Assembly: GCF_004366075.1 (NCBI RefSeq)
Contig: NZ_SODU01000002.1
Span: 372,001 to 436,000 of the forward strand
DNA: 64,000 nt
Source: Kribbella pratensis
GTDB taxonomy: Bacteria; Actinomycetota; Actinomycetes; Propionibacteriales; Kribbellaceae
Direction: 5' to 3'
The notes beneath the pieces were generated by a model, which was not told the DNA's origin, searched no databases, and saw only the letters and a program-made list of their open reading frames with translations. Positions within the stretch are counted from its first letter, which is position 1. The number at the start of each line of letters is the position of its first letter. The position numbers and the translations under genes were made by a program. Of the stretch, positions 9,162 through 17,427 are shown piece after piece.

Positions 9162-9195
9162 AGGTCATGACAAACTAGACCGAGGGAGGTGGCTC

Positions 9196-9780
9196 ATGGG
9201 AAACCGCAGTGGGGTCCTGGAGCTCGCCGTACTCGGTCTGCTGCACGAAGCGCCGATGCACGGTTACGAGCTCCGCAAGCGCGTCAACGCCCAGTTCGGC
9301 TGGGGACGCGTGCTGTCGTTCGGTTCGCTGTACCCGTGTCTGAAGGCGATGCTCCGCAACGGGCTGATCACGGCCGACCCCGGGACGCCGGAGTCGGGTC
9401 GCAGGCCCAAGATCGTGTACACGATCACCGCCGACGGCAAGGACTACTTCGCGCACGCGATGCACGAAGCCGGCCCGTCGGCCTGGGAGGACGACACGTT
9501 CGGCGTCCGCTTCTCGTTCTTCGGCCGGACCGATCCGGCCACCCGGTTGCGCATCCTCGAGGGCCGCAGGGCTCGGATGGAGGAGCGGCTGGCCAACTTC
9601 CGGGCGGCGATGAGCCGGACGGCGGAGCGGGTCGACGCCTACACCCTCGAGCTGCAACGGCACGGCCTGGAGTCGGCCGAGCGCGAGGTCCGCTGGCTGA
9701 ACGAGCTGATCGACGGCGAGCGGCGGCAACAGCGGCCCCCTGACCAGCACTACCCGCCTACCCAAGGAGATTCCAGATGA
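9196..9780 (+). CDS. PadR family transcriptional regulator, partner of ino1
   Basis: A 194-aa regulator. The ATG at 9196 has GGGAGG 6-12 bases upstream, and the operator would fall inside the gene if a more upstream start were used. The N-terminal winged helix-turn-helix covers about residues 5-90 ([48 protein letters not shown]). It is followed by a helical C-terminal dimerisation region rich in Glu/Arg ([16 protein letters not shown]). It overlaps ino1 by four bases (ATGA), so the two are translationally coupled. A PadR gene beside ino1 is conserved in actinobacteria (Rv0047c/Rv0046c in M. tuberculosis). It probably represses inositol synthesis. Confidence 0.9.
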   Translation: MGNRSGVLELAVLGLLHEAPMHGYELRKRVNAQFGWGRVLSFGSLYPCLKAMLRNGLITADPGTPESGRRPKIVYTITADGKDYFAHAMHEAGPSAWEDDTFGVRFSFFGRTDPATRLRILEGRRARMEERLANFRAAMSRTAERVDAYTLELQRHGLESAEREVRWLNELIDGERRQQRPPDQHYPPTQGDSR

Positions 9781-10856
9781 CCTCGATTCGCGTAGCGATC
9801 GTCGGCGTCGGCAACTGCGCAAGCTCGCTCGTCCAGGGCGTGCACTACTACCGTGACGCGAAGCCCGAGGAGCGCGTCCCGGGTCTGATGCACGTCGTGT
9901 TCGGTGACTACCACGTCCGGGACGTGGAGTTCGTGGCCGCGTTCGACGTCGACGGCAAGAAGGTCGGCCTGGACCTCGCCGACGCGATCGGCGCCAGCGA
10001 GAACAACACGATCAAGATCTGCGACGTGCCGCCGACCGGTGTCACCGTCCAGCGCGGTCACACCCTCGACGGTCTCGGCAAGTACTACCGCGAGACGATC
10101 ACCGAGTCCGACGCGGCGCCGGTCGATGTCGTTCAGGCGTTGAAGGACGCGCAGGTCGACGTCCTGGTCTGCTACCTTCCGGTCGGCTCCGAGCAGGCGG
10201 CGAAGTTCTACGCCCAGTGCGCGATCGACGCGAAGGTCGCGTTCGTGAACGCGCTGCCGGTCTTCATCGCGGGCACCAAGGAATGGGCCGACAAGTTCAC
10301 CGCGGCCGGCGTACCGATCGTCGGCGACGACATCAAGTCGCAGATCGGTGCCACCATCACGCACCGCGTGCTGGCCAAGCTGTTCGAGGACCGTGGCGTC
10401 ACCGTCGACCGGACGTACCAGCTGAACGTCGGCGGCAACATGGACTTCAAGAACATGCTGGAGCGCGACCGGCTGGAGTCCAAGAAGATCAGCAAGACCC
10501 AGTCCGTCACCTCGCAGCTGGTCAACGACATCGACCCGCGCAACGTGCACATCGGCCCGTCGGACTACGTGGCCTGGCTGGACGACCGCAAGTGGGCGTT
10601 CATCCGGCTCGAGGGCCGCAACTTCGGCGACGTACCGCTGTCGCTGGAGTACAAGCTCGAGGTCTGGGACTCGCCGAACTCGGCCGGCATCATCATCGAC
10701 GCCATCCGCGCCGTGAAGATCGCGAAGGACCGCGGCATCGGCGGCCCGATCCTGTCCGCGTCGTCGTACTTCATGAAGTCGCCGCCGGAGCAGTACGCCG
10801 ACGACGTCTGCCGCGACCTGGTGGAGAAGTTCATCCGCGGCGAGGTCGAGCGCTGA
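9777..10856 (+). CDS. ino1: Inositol-3-phosphate synthase
   Basis: A 359-aa cytosolic, NAD+-dependent enzyme that isomerises glucose 6-phosphate to 1L-myo-inositol 3-phosphate, the first step to phosphatidylinositol and mycothiol. The NAD-binding loop is [13 protein letters not shown] (near residues 8-20). The family stretches [29 protein letters not shown] and [14 protein letters not shown], rich in active-site Lys and Asp residues, are intact. Length fits the short actinobacterial type. AAGGAGA lies 7 bases before the ATG, and the gene is coupled to padR by an ATGA overlap. A strong terminator hairpin follows. Confidence 0.96.
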   Translation: MTSIRVAIVGVGNCASSLVQGVHYYRDAKPEERVPGLMHVVFGDYHVRDVEFVAAFDVDGKKVGLDLADAIGASENNTIKICDVPPTGVTVQRGHTLDGLGKYYRETITESDAAPVDVVQALKDAQVDVLVCYLPVGSEQAAKFYAQCAIDAKVAFVNALPVFIAGTKEWADKFTAAGVPIVGDDIKSQIGATITHRVLAKLFEDRGVTVDRTYQLNVGGNMDFKNMLERDRLESKKISKTQSVTSQLVNDIDPRNVHIGPSDYVAWLDDRKWAFIRLEGRNFGDVPLSLEYKLEVWDSPNSAGIIIDAIRAVKIAKDRGIGGPILSASSYFMKSPPEQYADDVCRDLVEKFIRGEVER

Positions 10857-10871
10857 CCTAGGCAGCAAGAC

Positions 10872-10904
10872 CCGCCCCGACACTCGTCCCTGGTGTCGGG
10901 GCGG
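10872..10904 (+). terminator. Terminator hairpin of the padR-ino1 operon
   Basis: A perfect 12-bp GC-rich stem (10872-10883 with 10893-10904) and 9-nt loop, 15 bases after the ino1 stop. No T-run. Confidence 0.8.
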
Positions 10905-10923
10905 CGTGCCATCATGACGCCGG

Positions 10924-11457
10924 ATGACCGAGATCCGTGAGTACCGCGACACCGATGCCGCCAGCTGGCTGCACTGCCGCCTGCTGAGCTTCTTCGGCAC
11001 CGAGTACTACGACGACGTCGTGACGCACCGCCCGGTCTTCGACAACCCGGCGCATCGACTCGTGGCCGTCGACGACGACACGGTGGTCGGGCTGATGGAC
11101 GTCGAGATCTTCACGGACCGCGCCACCATCGACGTCCTCGCCGTACATCCCGATCACCAACGCCACGGCCTGGCCACGCAGTTGCTCGGGGCGGTTCTTC
11201 CTCGGCTTCAGGTCGACGTACTGGACGCGTGGACGCGCGGGGATGCGTCAGCCAACGGCTGGTACCAGCGGTCCGGGTTCACGGAGAACTTCCGTTATCT
11301 CCATGTCTACAAGTCCTCGCAGGACGACGCCGAGGGCTTCGAGGCGCCAGGCAAGCTGGTGACTGCTTTCATGCATGCACCGATCTCGGCTGAGGCGTCG
11401 ATGCGTGCGCGGTTCTCCCGCGTGCACGTCTGCAGGCAGTACGTTCGATCGCTGTGA
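10924..11457 (+). CDS. GNAT family N-acetyltransferase
   Basis: A 177-aa GNAT-fold protein. Visible are the beta4 strand IDVLAVHPDHQRHGLATQLL, containing the acetyl-CoA pyrophosphate loop (H-Q-R-H-G-L-A), and the C-terminal GWYQRSGFTENFRYLHVY segment (beta5-alpha4, with Tyr as possible general acid). Substrate unknown. The 3' end overlaps the next gene by four bases (GTGA), so it is probably co-translated with the DUF72 protein. Confidence 0.82.
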   Translation: MTEIREYRDTDAASWLHCRLLSFFGTEYYDDVVTHRPVFDNPAHRLVAVDDDTVVGLMDVEIFTDRATIDVLAVHPDHQRHGLATQLLGAVLPRLQVDVLDAWTRGDASANGWYQRSGFTENFRYLHVYKSSQDDAEGFEAPGKLVTAFMHAPISAEASMRARFSRVHVCRQYVRSL

Positions 11458-12290
11458 ACATGCAGTTGTACGTCGGTTGCGCGCAGTGGACTCATGCCGC
11501 GTGGCCGCAGCCTTCCCGGGACAAGCTGCGTTCGTACGCCTCGTGGTGCAACGCGGTCGAGAGCAACACGACCTTCTACGCGACGCCGTCCGCATCGACG
11601 GTGGCTTCCTGGGCCGCGCAGACGCCGCCCGACTTCCGCTTCGTGGTGAAGTTGCCGCAGGTCATCACGCATGAGCGCCGGCTCAACAACGTCGACGCCG
11701 AACTCCGCGCGTTCCTCGCCGCGATCGAGCCGCTCGGCCCGCGCAACCACGCGGTCTGGATCCAGCTCCCGGCCGCATTCGCGCCGACCGACCTCGGCGC
11801 GCTTGCCGCGTTCCTCCACCAGGCACCCCGCGAACACCGGTACGCCGTGGAAGTCCGGCACCGCGACTTCTTCGACGATCCCCGCGCTGCCGGCAACCTG
11901 GAACGCGTGCTGGCGCGGGCGAACGCGGAGTGGATCCCGTTCGACACCGGCACACTCTTCGCCCGCCGCCCGACCAGCCTCGCCGAGCGCGACGCCTGGA
12001 TGAAGAAGCCACGAGTCGCCCGCCGCACCCGCGCCCTGACCGGCCACCCGATCGTCCGCTACATCGGCCGTGACTCCGTGGACGAAACCGTCGCCGGCTG
12101 GACGTACCTCGTCGAACTGGTCATCAACTGGCTCTCCGAAGGCCGCTCCCCGACGATCTTCCTGCACACCCCGGACAACGTCGAAGCCCTCAACCTCGCC
12201 CGCCGCTTCCACGCAACCGTCACCGCGGCCGTCCCCACACTCGCATCCCTCCCCGACCCCCTCGACCCCGAACCACCAACACTCTTCTAA
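11454..12290 (+). CDS. DUF72 (YecE-like) family protein
   Basis: A 278-aa TIM-barrel protein of the DUF72 family, whose biochemical role is not established. The typical N-terminal motif is LYVGCAQWTHAAW (family form YIGTSGW...W). It is followed by ESNTTFYATPSASTVASWAAQTPPDFRFVVKLPQ and AVEVRHRDFF, the conserved Glu-Arg-H strand. The C-terminal YIGRD...W segment is also present. Start GTG 11454 overlaps the GNAT stop; ATG 11460 is an alternative. A conserved clan signature rather than a known reaction supports the call. Confidence 0.85.
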   Translation: MNMQLYVGCAQWTHAAWPQPSRDKLRSYASWCNAVESNTTFYATPSASTVASWAAQTPPDFRFVVKLPQVITHERRLNNVDAELRAFLAAIEPLGPRNHAVWIQLPAAFAPTDLGALAAFLHQAPREHRYAVEVRHRDFFDDPRAAGNLERVLARANAEWIPFDTGTLFARRPTSLAERDAWMKKPRVARRTRALTGHPIVRYIGRDSVDETVAGWTYLVELVINWLSEGRSPTIFLHTPDNVEALNLARRFHATVTAAVPTLASLPDPLDPEPPTLF

Positions 12291-12457
12291 CCTCCCGCCC
12301 AACCGCGACCCGGGCGTACTGCGGCAGGCAGGCGTTCCACGCGACAGCCGCACCGACCCGCCCGTCGCCGGCGTTCTGCAAACACGAGGGGATAACCCGT
12401 CGTCTGCGCGACTCCGAGCGGGCTGATGACTACCCACACATCGGATGGGGGTGCCGG

Positions 12458-12466
12458 TTATCCACA
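12458..12466 (+). promoter_or_regulatory. Perfect DnaA-box 9-mer in an intergenic region
   Basis: TTATCCACA, the classical DnaA-box consensus, lies in the 253-bp gap before the 85-codon gene. No cluster of boxes or AT-rich unwinding element is visible, so it is not an origin. Regulation or DnaA titration is possible. The rest of the gap (12291-12543) shows nothing recognisable beyond the ribosome site at 12531-12537. Confidence 0.4.
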
Positions 12467-12543
12467 GTTTCAAAGTGGCCTGCAGATCTGGGGGGTGATC
12501 TCCGTATGTTCTCCGCCGACTTCACGACTCGGGAGGACATCTC

Positions 12544-12801
12544 ATGGAGCATTCGACCGGTACGCCGACCAACGCAACCCCGCACCCACCACTCGACCCG
12601 CGACCGGCCACGCCACCGACCCAAGCCGCGGCGCAGGCCCAAGCTGCCGCGCAGGCGCGCGCTGAGCGGCGGGCTCGCGCCGATTGGCTGATCACCGAAC
12701 TCGGCCGGCTTGCGGCGCAGGCCGAGGATCCGAACGATCGCGTGCGAATTCGCCGCACCGCCGACTCCCTCACCCGGCTCGCGACCGCGTTCCGCCCGTG
12801 A
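12544..12801 (+). CDS. Small Ala/Arg-rich protein coupled to an HExxH protein
   Basis: An 85-aa protein of unknown function. GGGAGGA lies 6 bases before the ATG, which makes it a believable gene. The first 30 residues are Pro/Thr-rich and disordered-looking. Residues 31-80 look helical (AAAQAQAAAQARAERRARAD, then WLITELGRLAAQAEDPNDRVRIRRTADSLTRLA) with heptad-like spacing. The stop overlaps the GTG of the next gene (GTGA), so the two products are made together and may interact. Confidence 0.7.
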   Translation: MEHSTGTPTNATPHPPLDPRPATPPTQAAAQAQAAAQARAERRARADWLITELGRLAAQAEDPNDRVRIRRTADSLTRLATAFRP

Positions 12802-13829
12802 CGACGACCGCGCTGGCCGCCCACCCGACCTCGATCACCGAGCTGTTCGCGCTGAGCGCAGAGACAGCTCGCGCGCTCGCCGGCGCCGAGCAATCCGCGT
12901 GGAACGGTCACATCATCGAGTCCTCCAGCGCCATGCTCGGCCTCGCCCACTGGGACGGCACCCTCTATCTCGACCGCGAGTCGATCGTCGACCCACTCCG
13001 ACACCTCTACGAACACGCGGGCGCGACTCGTCCGACTCCGACACTCATCGCCTACCGCGAATCCTTGGCCACCTTGCTCCACGAGCACGCGCACTTCCTC
13101 GGCCCGACCGATGCCACCCAGGAAGCAGCCCGCGAAGCCTTCACGAAACTCGGCAGCCGCCAACTGGAAGAGGGTGTCACCGAAGCCTGGGCCCAGGACC
13201 ATCTCGACGACTTCATCCACCAACTGGGTATCGATAAGGTTGCCCCAGGCATCGATTCCGTCCGCTCCAATGGCTATTACGCGGCCTTCGTCCCCGCCAT
13301 CCGCGAGCTCACCAGCGAACTGGACACCCGCAACGGCTTCCCACCCGGCGAAACCCTGTCCCTTCTCAACCGCCAAACCGCCGCCGGCCAGTTCCCGCTC
13401 CTGGTCGACACCGTCTACAACTCGACTCGTCTTCCCGACCTGGAGCCACCCAGCGCCGATACCCGATCGCGCCTGGAGTCGATCCTCCGCTCCGGCCTCG
13501 CCCACCTAGAAACCTACGAACTCTCTCCCCCGGACCTGGCCACCACCAACTCCCTCGCCACTGCCAACCAAGTCCTTTCCCACCTCGACCACGAGAGCCA
13601 CACCGCAGAAGCCACCTACAGCCAGTCCAACCCCTGCGTCCTTCCACCTCCTACACGCCGCATCCCGTCCCCTCACGAGTCAGCCCTCTCCGGAGTAACT
13701 CCCCCAAGCCCCGCCCGACCCTCATCCCCATTGTCATCAACTTCGCACCCTGCATCCAGAACCCACCCCCACCCCACCCACACCCGCAGATCACCACAGT
13801 CCGCGCAATCACTGGAAAGACACGGATAG
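12798..13829 (+). CDS. Putative zincin-like protein with HExxH motif
   Basis: A 343-aa protein starting at the GTG coupled to the previous gene. Residues 91-101 read ATLLHEHAHFL, a metallopeptidase-type HExxH (H95, E96, H99). About 25-30 residues on comes EEGVTEAWAQDHLDDF, whose Glu could be the third zinc ligand as in gluzincins. There is no signal peptide, so a cytosolic peptidase or toxin-like enzyme is possible. From about residue 275 the sequence turns into Pro/Ser/His-rich low complexity up to the stop, directly before a minisatellite; this tail may be eroded sequence read through after loss of an earlier stop. The family is not recognised. Confidence 0.7.
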   Translation: MTTTALAAHPTSITELFALSAETARALAGAEQSAWNGHIIESSSAMLGLAHWDGTLYLDRESIVDPLRHLYEHAGATRPTPTLIAYRESLATLLHEHAHFLGPTDATQEAAREAFTKLGSRQLEEGVTEAWAQDHLDDFIHQLGIDKVAPGIDSVRSNGYYAAFVPAIRELTSELDTRNGFPPGETLSLLNRQTAAGQFPLLVDTVYNSTRLPDLEPPSADTRSRLESILRSGLAHLETYELSPPDLATTNSLATANQVLSHLDHESHTAEATYSQSNPCVLPPPTRRIPSPHESALSGVTPPSPARPSSPLSSTSHPASRTHPHPTHTRRSPQSAQSLERHG

Positions 13830-14100
13830 CCGGCACACGGCACCACCCACCGCGGTCACACCACACACGACACCACCCAGCACAGCCACACCACACACGG
13901 CACCAGCCGGCGCGGCCACAGCACACATGGCACCAGCCGGCGCAGCACAGCACATGCGGCACCTGCCAGTGCGGTCACAAGTGCACGCGGCACCAACCGG
14001 TGCTGTCACGCGCACGCGGCGCCAACCGGTGCTGTCACGCGCACGCGGCGCCAACCGGTGCTGTCACGCGGACGCGGTGCCGGGCGCGGTGACCGGGGTG
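13830..14100. repeat. Degenerate 29-30-bp minisatellite
   Basis: About nine imperfect tandem units, each starting near CACACGGCACC or CACGCGGCGCC. The best-preserved copies start at 13984, 14013 and 14042 with an exact 29-bp period and almost identical sequence; older-looking copies to the left have a 28-31-bp period. Units abut directly, so this is not a CRISPR. It fills the gap between the HExxH gene and the AraC gene. Confidence 0.8.
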
Positions 14101-14154
14101 CCGGGCGCGGTGAGCGGGGTGACGCGTTTCGGGGATTCTGTTTCACTGGCATTC

Positions 14155-14841
14155 ATGGGGTTGGACAGTCGCATCGTCTGTGGACCGGCGGGGCCGCTGA
14201 CACAGATCTGGTCGGCGGAGTGCGACAGTCCGACTGCCTTCAGTTCGCTGGCATCGGTGACCGCAGGGATCGGCTTCGCGCGGATCAGAGGGACCTGGGC
14301 CGTACACCTCCGCGGTCCGGCGACGAAGGCAACGACCATGATGTGCTCGGCGGACTCGGAGTACTTCGGCGCCGACTTCCGGGTCGGCGCGTATCTGCCG
14401 ATGTTCCCACCGGGGCGGTTGACGAACCTGCGTGACTCGGTGCTGCCGACGCTGCCGAACGGTCGCATCCTGCTGGACGGCCGGGCGTGGGAGATGCCGA
14501 CGCCGCAGAACCTCGACGTGTTCATCGATCGGCTCCGGAAGGAGGGACTGCTGCAGGTCGACCCGATGATCGAAGAGCTGCGGTACGGCGGCCTACGGAC
14601 GATGCCGGCGCGGACGGCGCAGAGCCGGTTCGTGCGAGCGGTCGGCCTACCGCTTCGCACGCTGGAACTCATCGAACGCGCCAGGCGCGCAGTCCGGATG
14701 CTGCGCGCGGGCCGGACGATCGCGGAAGTGGCGTTGGAGGCGGGCTACTACGACCAGCCCCACCTGACCCGATCGCTCCGGCGGTTCATCGGCCACACTC
14801 CCGCGGAGGTGGCGCGAGGCAATGTAATCCTGGGCCTGTGA
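14155..14841 (+). CDS. AraC family transcriptional regulator
   Basis: A 228-aa regulator. The C-terminal ~80 residues form the AraC/XylS DNA-binding domain. The stretch RMLRAGRTIAEVALEAGYYD is the first helix-turn-helix, and PHLTRSLRRFIGHTPAEVAR is the second HTH with the family signature. The N-terminal half (IWSAECDSPTAFSSLASVTA onward) is an effector-type region of the DUF6597-like kind, low identity. ATG 14155 was chosen; in-frame sequence further upstream runs into the minisatellite. No convincing Shine-Dalgarno is visible. Target unknown; the gene is flanked by repeat arrays on both sides. Confidence 0.8.
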   Translation: MGLDSRIVCGPAGPLTQIWSAECDSPTAFSSLASVTAGIGFARIRGTWAVHLRGPATKATTMMCSADSEYFGADFRVGAYLPMFPPGRLTNLRDSVLPTLPNGRILLDGRAWEMPTPQNLDVFIDRLRKEGLLQVDPMIEELRYGGLRTMPARTAQSRFVRAVGLPLRTLELIERARRAVRMLRAGRTIAEVALEAGYYDQPHLTRSLRRFIGHTPAEVARGNVILGL

Positions 14842-14848
14842 GGCGCGG

Positions 14849-15085
14849 CTGCCAACAATGTGGGACGCTGTGGTGGTCGGCTCCCACAACACCAGGAGCT
14901 GCCGCAGTCCTCGGCTCCCACAACACCAGGAAGTGCTGCAGCCGTCGGCTCCCACAACACCGGGAGGTGCTGTAGTCGTCGGCTCCGGCGACGCGCGGGG
15001 GGTCGCACTGTAGTGGTCGGCTGCGACGCGGGCTTGCGCTGTAGTGGTCGGCTCCTGCGACGTGGGGGTTGCGCTTCGGTACAAG
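14849..15085. repeat. Second minisatellite, 34-bp unit
   Basis: Units beginning GGCTCCCACAACACC start at 14879, 14913 and 14947, and a diverged one at 14981, giving an exact 34-bp spacing. Two further degenerate units begin at 15019 and 15050. Unit sequence is unrelated to the array on the other side of the AraC gene. No coding function is evident, and the period is not a multiple of three. Confidence 0.8.
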
Positions 15086-15120
15086 ACGGGTGCTGGGGCG
15101 GGCCGGTAGCTTGCGTCGCC

Positions 15121-15657
15121 ATGAGACTCATCGAATCGACGTACATCTCACTGGACGGCATGGTGACCGGCGATGCGTTCTGGGGCGCTCAGCAAGGTTT
15201 CCAGGGCGACGCTCACAACCAGCACGCCGCAACGTTGCTGAAGTCCGCCGATGCGTTGCTGCTCGGTCGGCAGACCTACGACGTCTTCTCCGCGTCGTGG
15301 CCCGAGCGGTCCGGCGAACTCGCCGACCTGATCAACCCACTCCCGAAGTACGTGGCGTCGAGCACACTGACCGAGGCGACCTGGAACACCGAGGTTCTGC
15401 ACGGCGACGCCGTCGAGGCGGTCGGCGAACTCAAGAAGTCCCGCGAGGGGACGCTTCTGAAGTACGGCACAGGTACCTTCAGCCGCGCCCTGGTTGACGC
15501 AGGCCTGCTCGACGAACTCCGGCTCTGGGTCCATCCCTTCGTCGCCGGCTCCGGAGAACGCCTCCTCCCGGAAATCTCGCCAACCCAACTGGCCCTCGCC
15601 GGCGTGACGGATGTCGGCAACGGCGTCGTCATCCTGACCTACACCCCGAAGCACTAA
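15121..15657 (+). CDS. RibD C-terminal/dihydrofolate reductase-like protein
   Basis: A 178-aa NADPH-binding reductase-fold protein of the RibD_C family. The motifs are YISLDGMVTGD at the N-terminus, LLLGRQTYDVFSASWP in the middle, and LVDAGLLDELRLWVHPFVAGSGERLL near the C-terminus, which is the family's characteristic core. Stand-alone members are frequent in actinobacteria and mostly of unknown substrate. A riboflavin operon role is unlikely here because no rib genes adjoin it. The gene stands alone on its strand after the second minisatellite. Confidence 0.85.
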   Translation: MRLIESTYISLDGMVTGDAFWGAQQGFQGDAHNQHAATLLKSADALLLGRQTYDVFSASWPERSGELADLINPLPKYVASSTLTEATWNTEVLHGDAVEAVGELKKSREGTLLKYGTGTFSRALVDAGLLDELRLWVHPFVAGSGERLLPEISPTQLALAGVTDVGNGVVILTYTPKH

Positions 15658-15899
15658 CGGGCGACATCAGGACGATCGCGCCGACTTGCCGGCCTCCGGG
15701 AGTACTGCATCGACCGCGGCATCGACCCGGCCTGGTGCGACCCGGCCAACTCGGAGCGAAAGGTGGAGGGCGCCCCGGCCGCCCCGTTCCGGCCGTGCGC
15801 GACCGGAAGGCAGGCTCCGCTGTTCGAACGCCCCCGGTCGTCAACCGCAGCTGGTGGCCGCCGGGTCGGCGCGTTGAGCGCGGGGCGCCGGTCGGCTCG

Positions 15900-16110
15900 T
15901 CCGCGAAGAACACCGACGGTCGGGTGATTCCGCACCTCGGGGCGCTCGGCGACCGGGATCGGCTCGTCCTCACCGGCGATCACGAGGTCGAAAGACGGCC
16001 TTCGCCAAGGCGGCCTTGGTGCCGAAGCCCTTGTAGATGCTCTCTCCGGTGAGACACCACCGCCGACGAGGTCGTGGGCGAAGTCGACCCGCGTGCGCGC
16101 CCACTGCGCG
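15900..16110 (-). pseudogene. Decayed TetR family regulator fragment
   Basis: Reading leftward, pieces of a TetR regulator are visible in different frames. ESIYKGFGTKAALAKAVF is the HTH recognition helix and following turn. FDLVIAGEDEPIPVAERPEV is the next segment, which follows it in intact homologues. Joining them needs removal of one T in the run at 15991-15993. A further two-base insertion (AGAGAG repeat near 16040) separates the preceding GVSPE from SIYK. The remaining gap sequence (15658-15900 and 16110-16239) shows no credible gene. Confidence 0.6.
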
Positions 16111-16239
16111 TTTCCGGCTCCGGACAGTTAGTTCTTCGACGCCCCACGGAGGATCGCTTGCCAGTTGCAGGCGCTGTGGCAGGCTGACTTGCGGGTTCTG
16201 ACCCAACGTCGGCCAATGGGCATTCGAAGGAGCGAACTG

Positions 16240-17427
16240 ATGAGTCTCGTCGAGGAAGCCACCGCGATCGCGCCCGGGCTGATCGAGCTGCGGCGGGCGC
16301 TGCACCAGGTTCCCGAGGTCGGCCTCGATCTGCCGAAGACTCAGGCCCTGGTGCTCGACGCATTGGCCGGGTTGCCGTTGGAGATCACCACCGGCAAGGA
16401 GCTGACTTCCGTGGTCGGCGTCCTGCGTGGCGGCCGGCCCGGGCCGACAGTGCTGCTGCGGGGCGACATGGATGCGTTGCCGGTGGTCGAGGAGACCGGG
16501 CTCGCGTACGCGTCCCAGAACGGGAACATGCACGCCTGCGGCCACGACCTGCACACCACCGGGCTGGTCGGAGCGGCGCAGTTGCTGAGTGCGCATCGCG
16601 ACGAGCTGAGCGGGAACGTGATCTTCATGTTCCAGCCGGGCGAGGAAGGCCTCGGCGGCGCCGGGTACATGCTGCGGGAGGGATTACTGAACGCCACCGG
16701 CGACAAGCCGATCGCGGCGTACGCGTTGCACGTCTGGTCGCAGGCGGCGAAGGGGACGTTCCAGCTCCGTCCGGGCACGATCATGGCCAGTTCGAACCAG
16801 TTGCACATCACGGTGCACGGCAAGGGCGGCCACGGGTCGACGCCGGACCGGACGATCGACCCGGTGCCGGTGGTCGCGGAGCTGGTGCTCGCGTTGCAGA
16901 CCTACGCGACGCGGCGGGTGAACGTGTTCGATCCGGTGGTGATCACGGTGACGCAACTCGAGGCGGGCGTCGCGATCAACGTCATCCCGAACACGGCCCG
17001 GCTCGGTGCGACCGTGCGGACGCTGTCGGACGCGATGCTGGAGCAACTGACCCGCGAGCTACCGGCCCTGGCGGAGCGGATCGCGGCGGCCCACGGATGC
17101 ACGGTCGACGCGCGGCTCGACCCGCAGTACCCGGTGACGGTGAACGACGCCGGCCGTACGGCGGAGACGGCGGACCTCCTCACCGACCTTTTCGGCGCGG
17201 AGCGGGTGCAGCAGCTGGACAACCCGTTGATGGGCGCCGAGGACTTCTCGATGGTGCTGCGGGAGGTGCCGGGCACGTTCGTGATGGTCGGCGCCCGGCC
17301 GGACGACGTCTCGGAAGAGGAGGCGCCCTCGAATCATTCCAGCGTCGTCCGGTTCGACGACGCAGTCCTCGGCGACCAGGCCGCCGCCCTGGCCCAGTTG
17401 GCCGCTAGGCACCTGATTCCGGCCTGA
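16240..17427 (+). CDS. M20 family metallopeptidase / amidohydrolase
   Basis: A 395-aa hydrolase of the M20D (amidohydrolase/carboxypeptidase, hippurate hydrolase-like) group. AAGGAG lies 7 bases before ATG 16240. Metal-site motifs are GDMDALPV (catalytic Asp), HACGHDLHTTGLVGAA (Cys/His ligands), FQPGEEGLGGAGYM (catalytic and metal Glu) and the C-terminal PLMGAEDFS, typical of the family. The dimerisation domain in the middle begins at KGGHGSTPDRTIDPV. Such enzymes release amino acids from N-acyl or amide conjugates in the cytosol. The 3' end overlaps the convergent MarR gene by 23 bases. Confidence 0.92.
   Translation: MSLVEEATAIAPGLIELRRALHQVPEVGLDLPKTQALVLDALAGLPLEITTGKELTSVVGVLRGGRPGPTVLLRGDMDALPVVEETGLAYASQNGNMHACGHDLHTTGLVGAAQLLSAHRDELSGNVIFMFQPGEEGLGGAGYMLREGLLNATGDKPIAAYALHVWSQAAKGTFQLRPGTIMASSNQLHITVHGKGGHGSTPDRTIDPVPVVAELVLALQTYATRRVNVFDPVVITVTQLEAGVAINVIPNTARLGATVRTLSDAMLEQLTRELPALAERIAAAHGCTVDARLDPQYPVTVNDAGRTAETADLLTDLFGAERVQQLDNPLMGAEDFSMVLREVPGTFVMVGARPDDVSEEEAPSNHSSVVRFDDAVLGDQAAALAQLAARHLIPA

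Noticed and set aside
12458..12466. Replication origin
   Set aside because: Only one DnaA box, no AT-rich unwinding region, no dnaA/dnaN nearby.
13651..13962. Leftward reading frame with Cys/Trp-rich 10-residue repeats (AGWCRVWCGC type)
   Set aside because: It is the translation of the 30-bp minisatellite on the opposite strand. The frame has no ribosome site, and the repeat period shifts to 29 bp so that the pattern breaks.
13830..14100. CRISPR-like array
   Set aside because: Units of 29-30 bp abut with no unique spacers and are degenerate; no cas genes nearby.
15658..15900. Rightward phrase LREYCIDRGIDPAWCDPANS as a gene remnant
   Set aside because: No start, no ribosome site, no family match, and the frame decays within 60 codons; possibly only chance.
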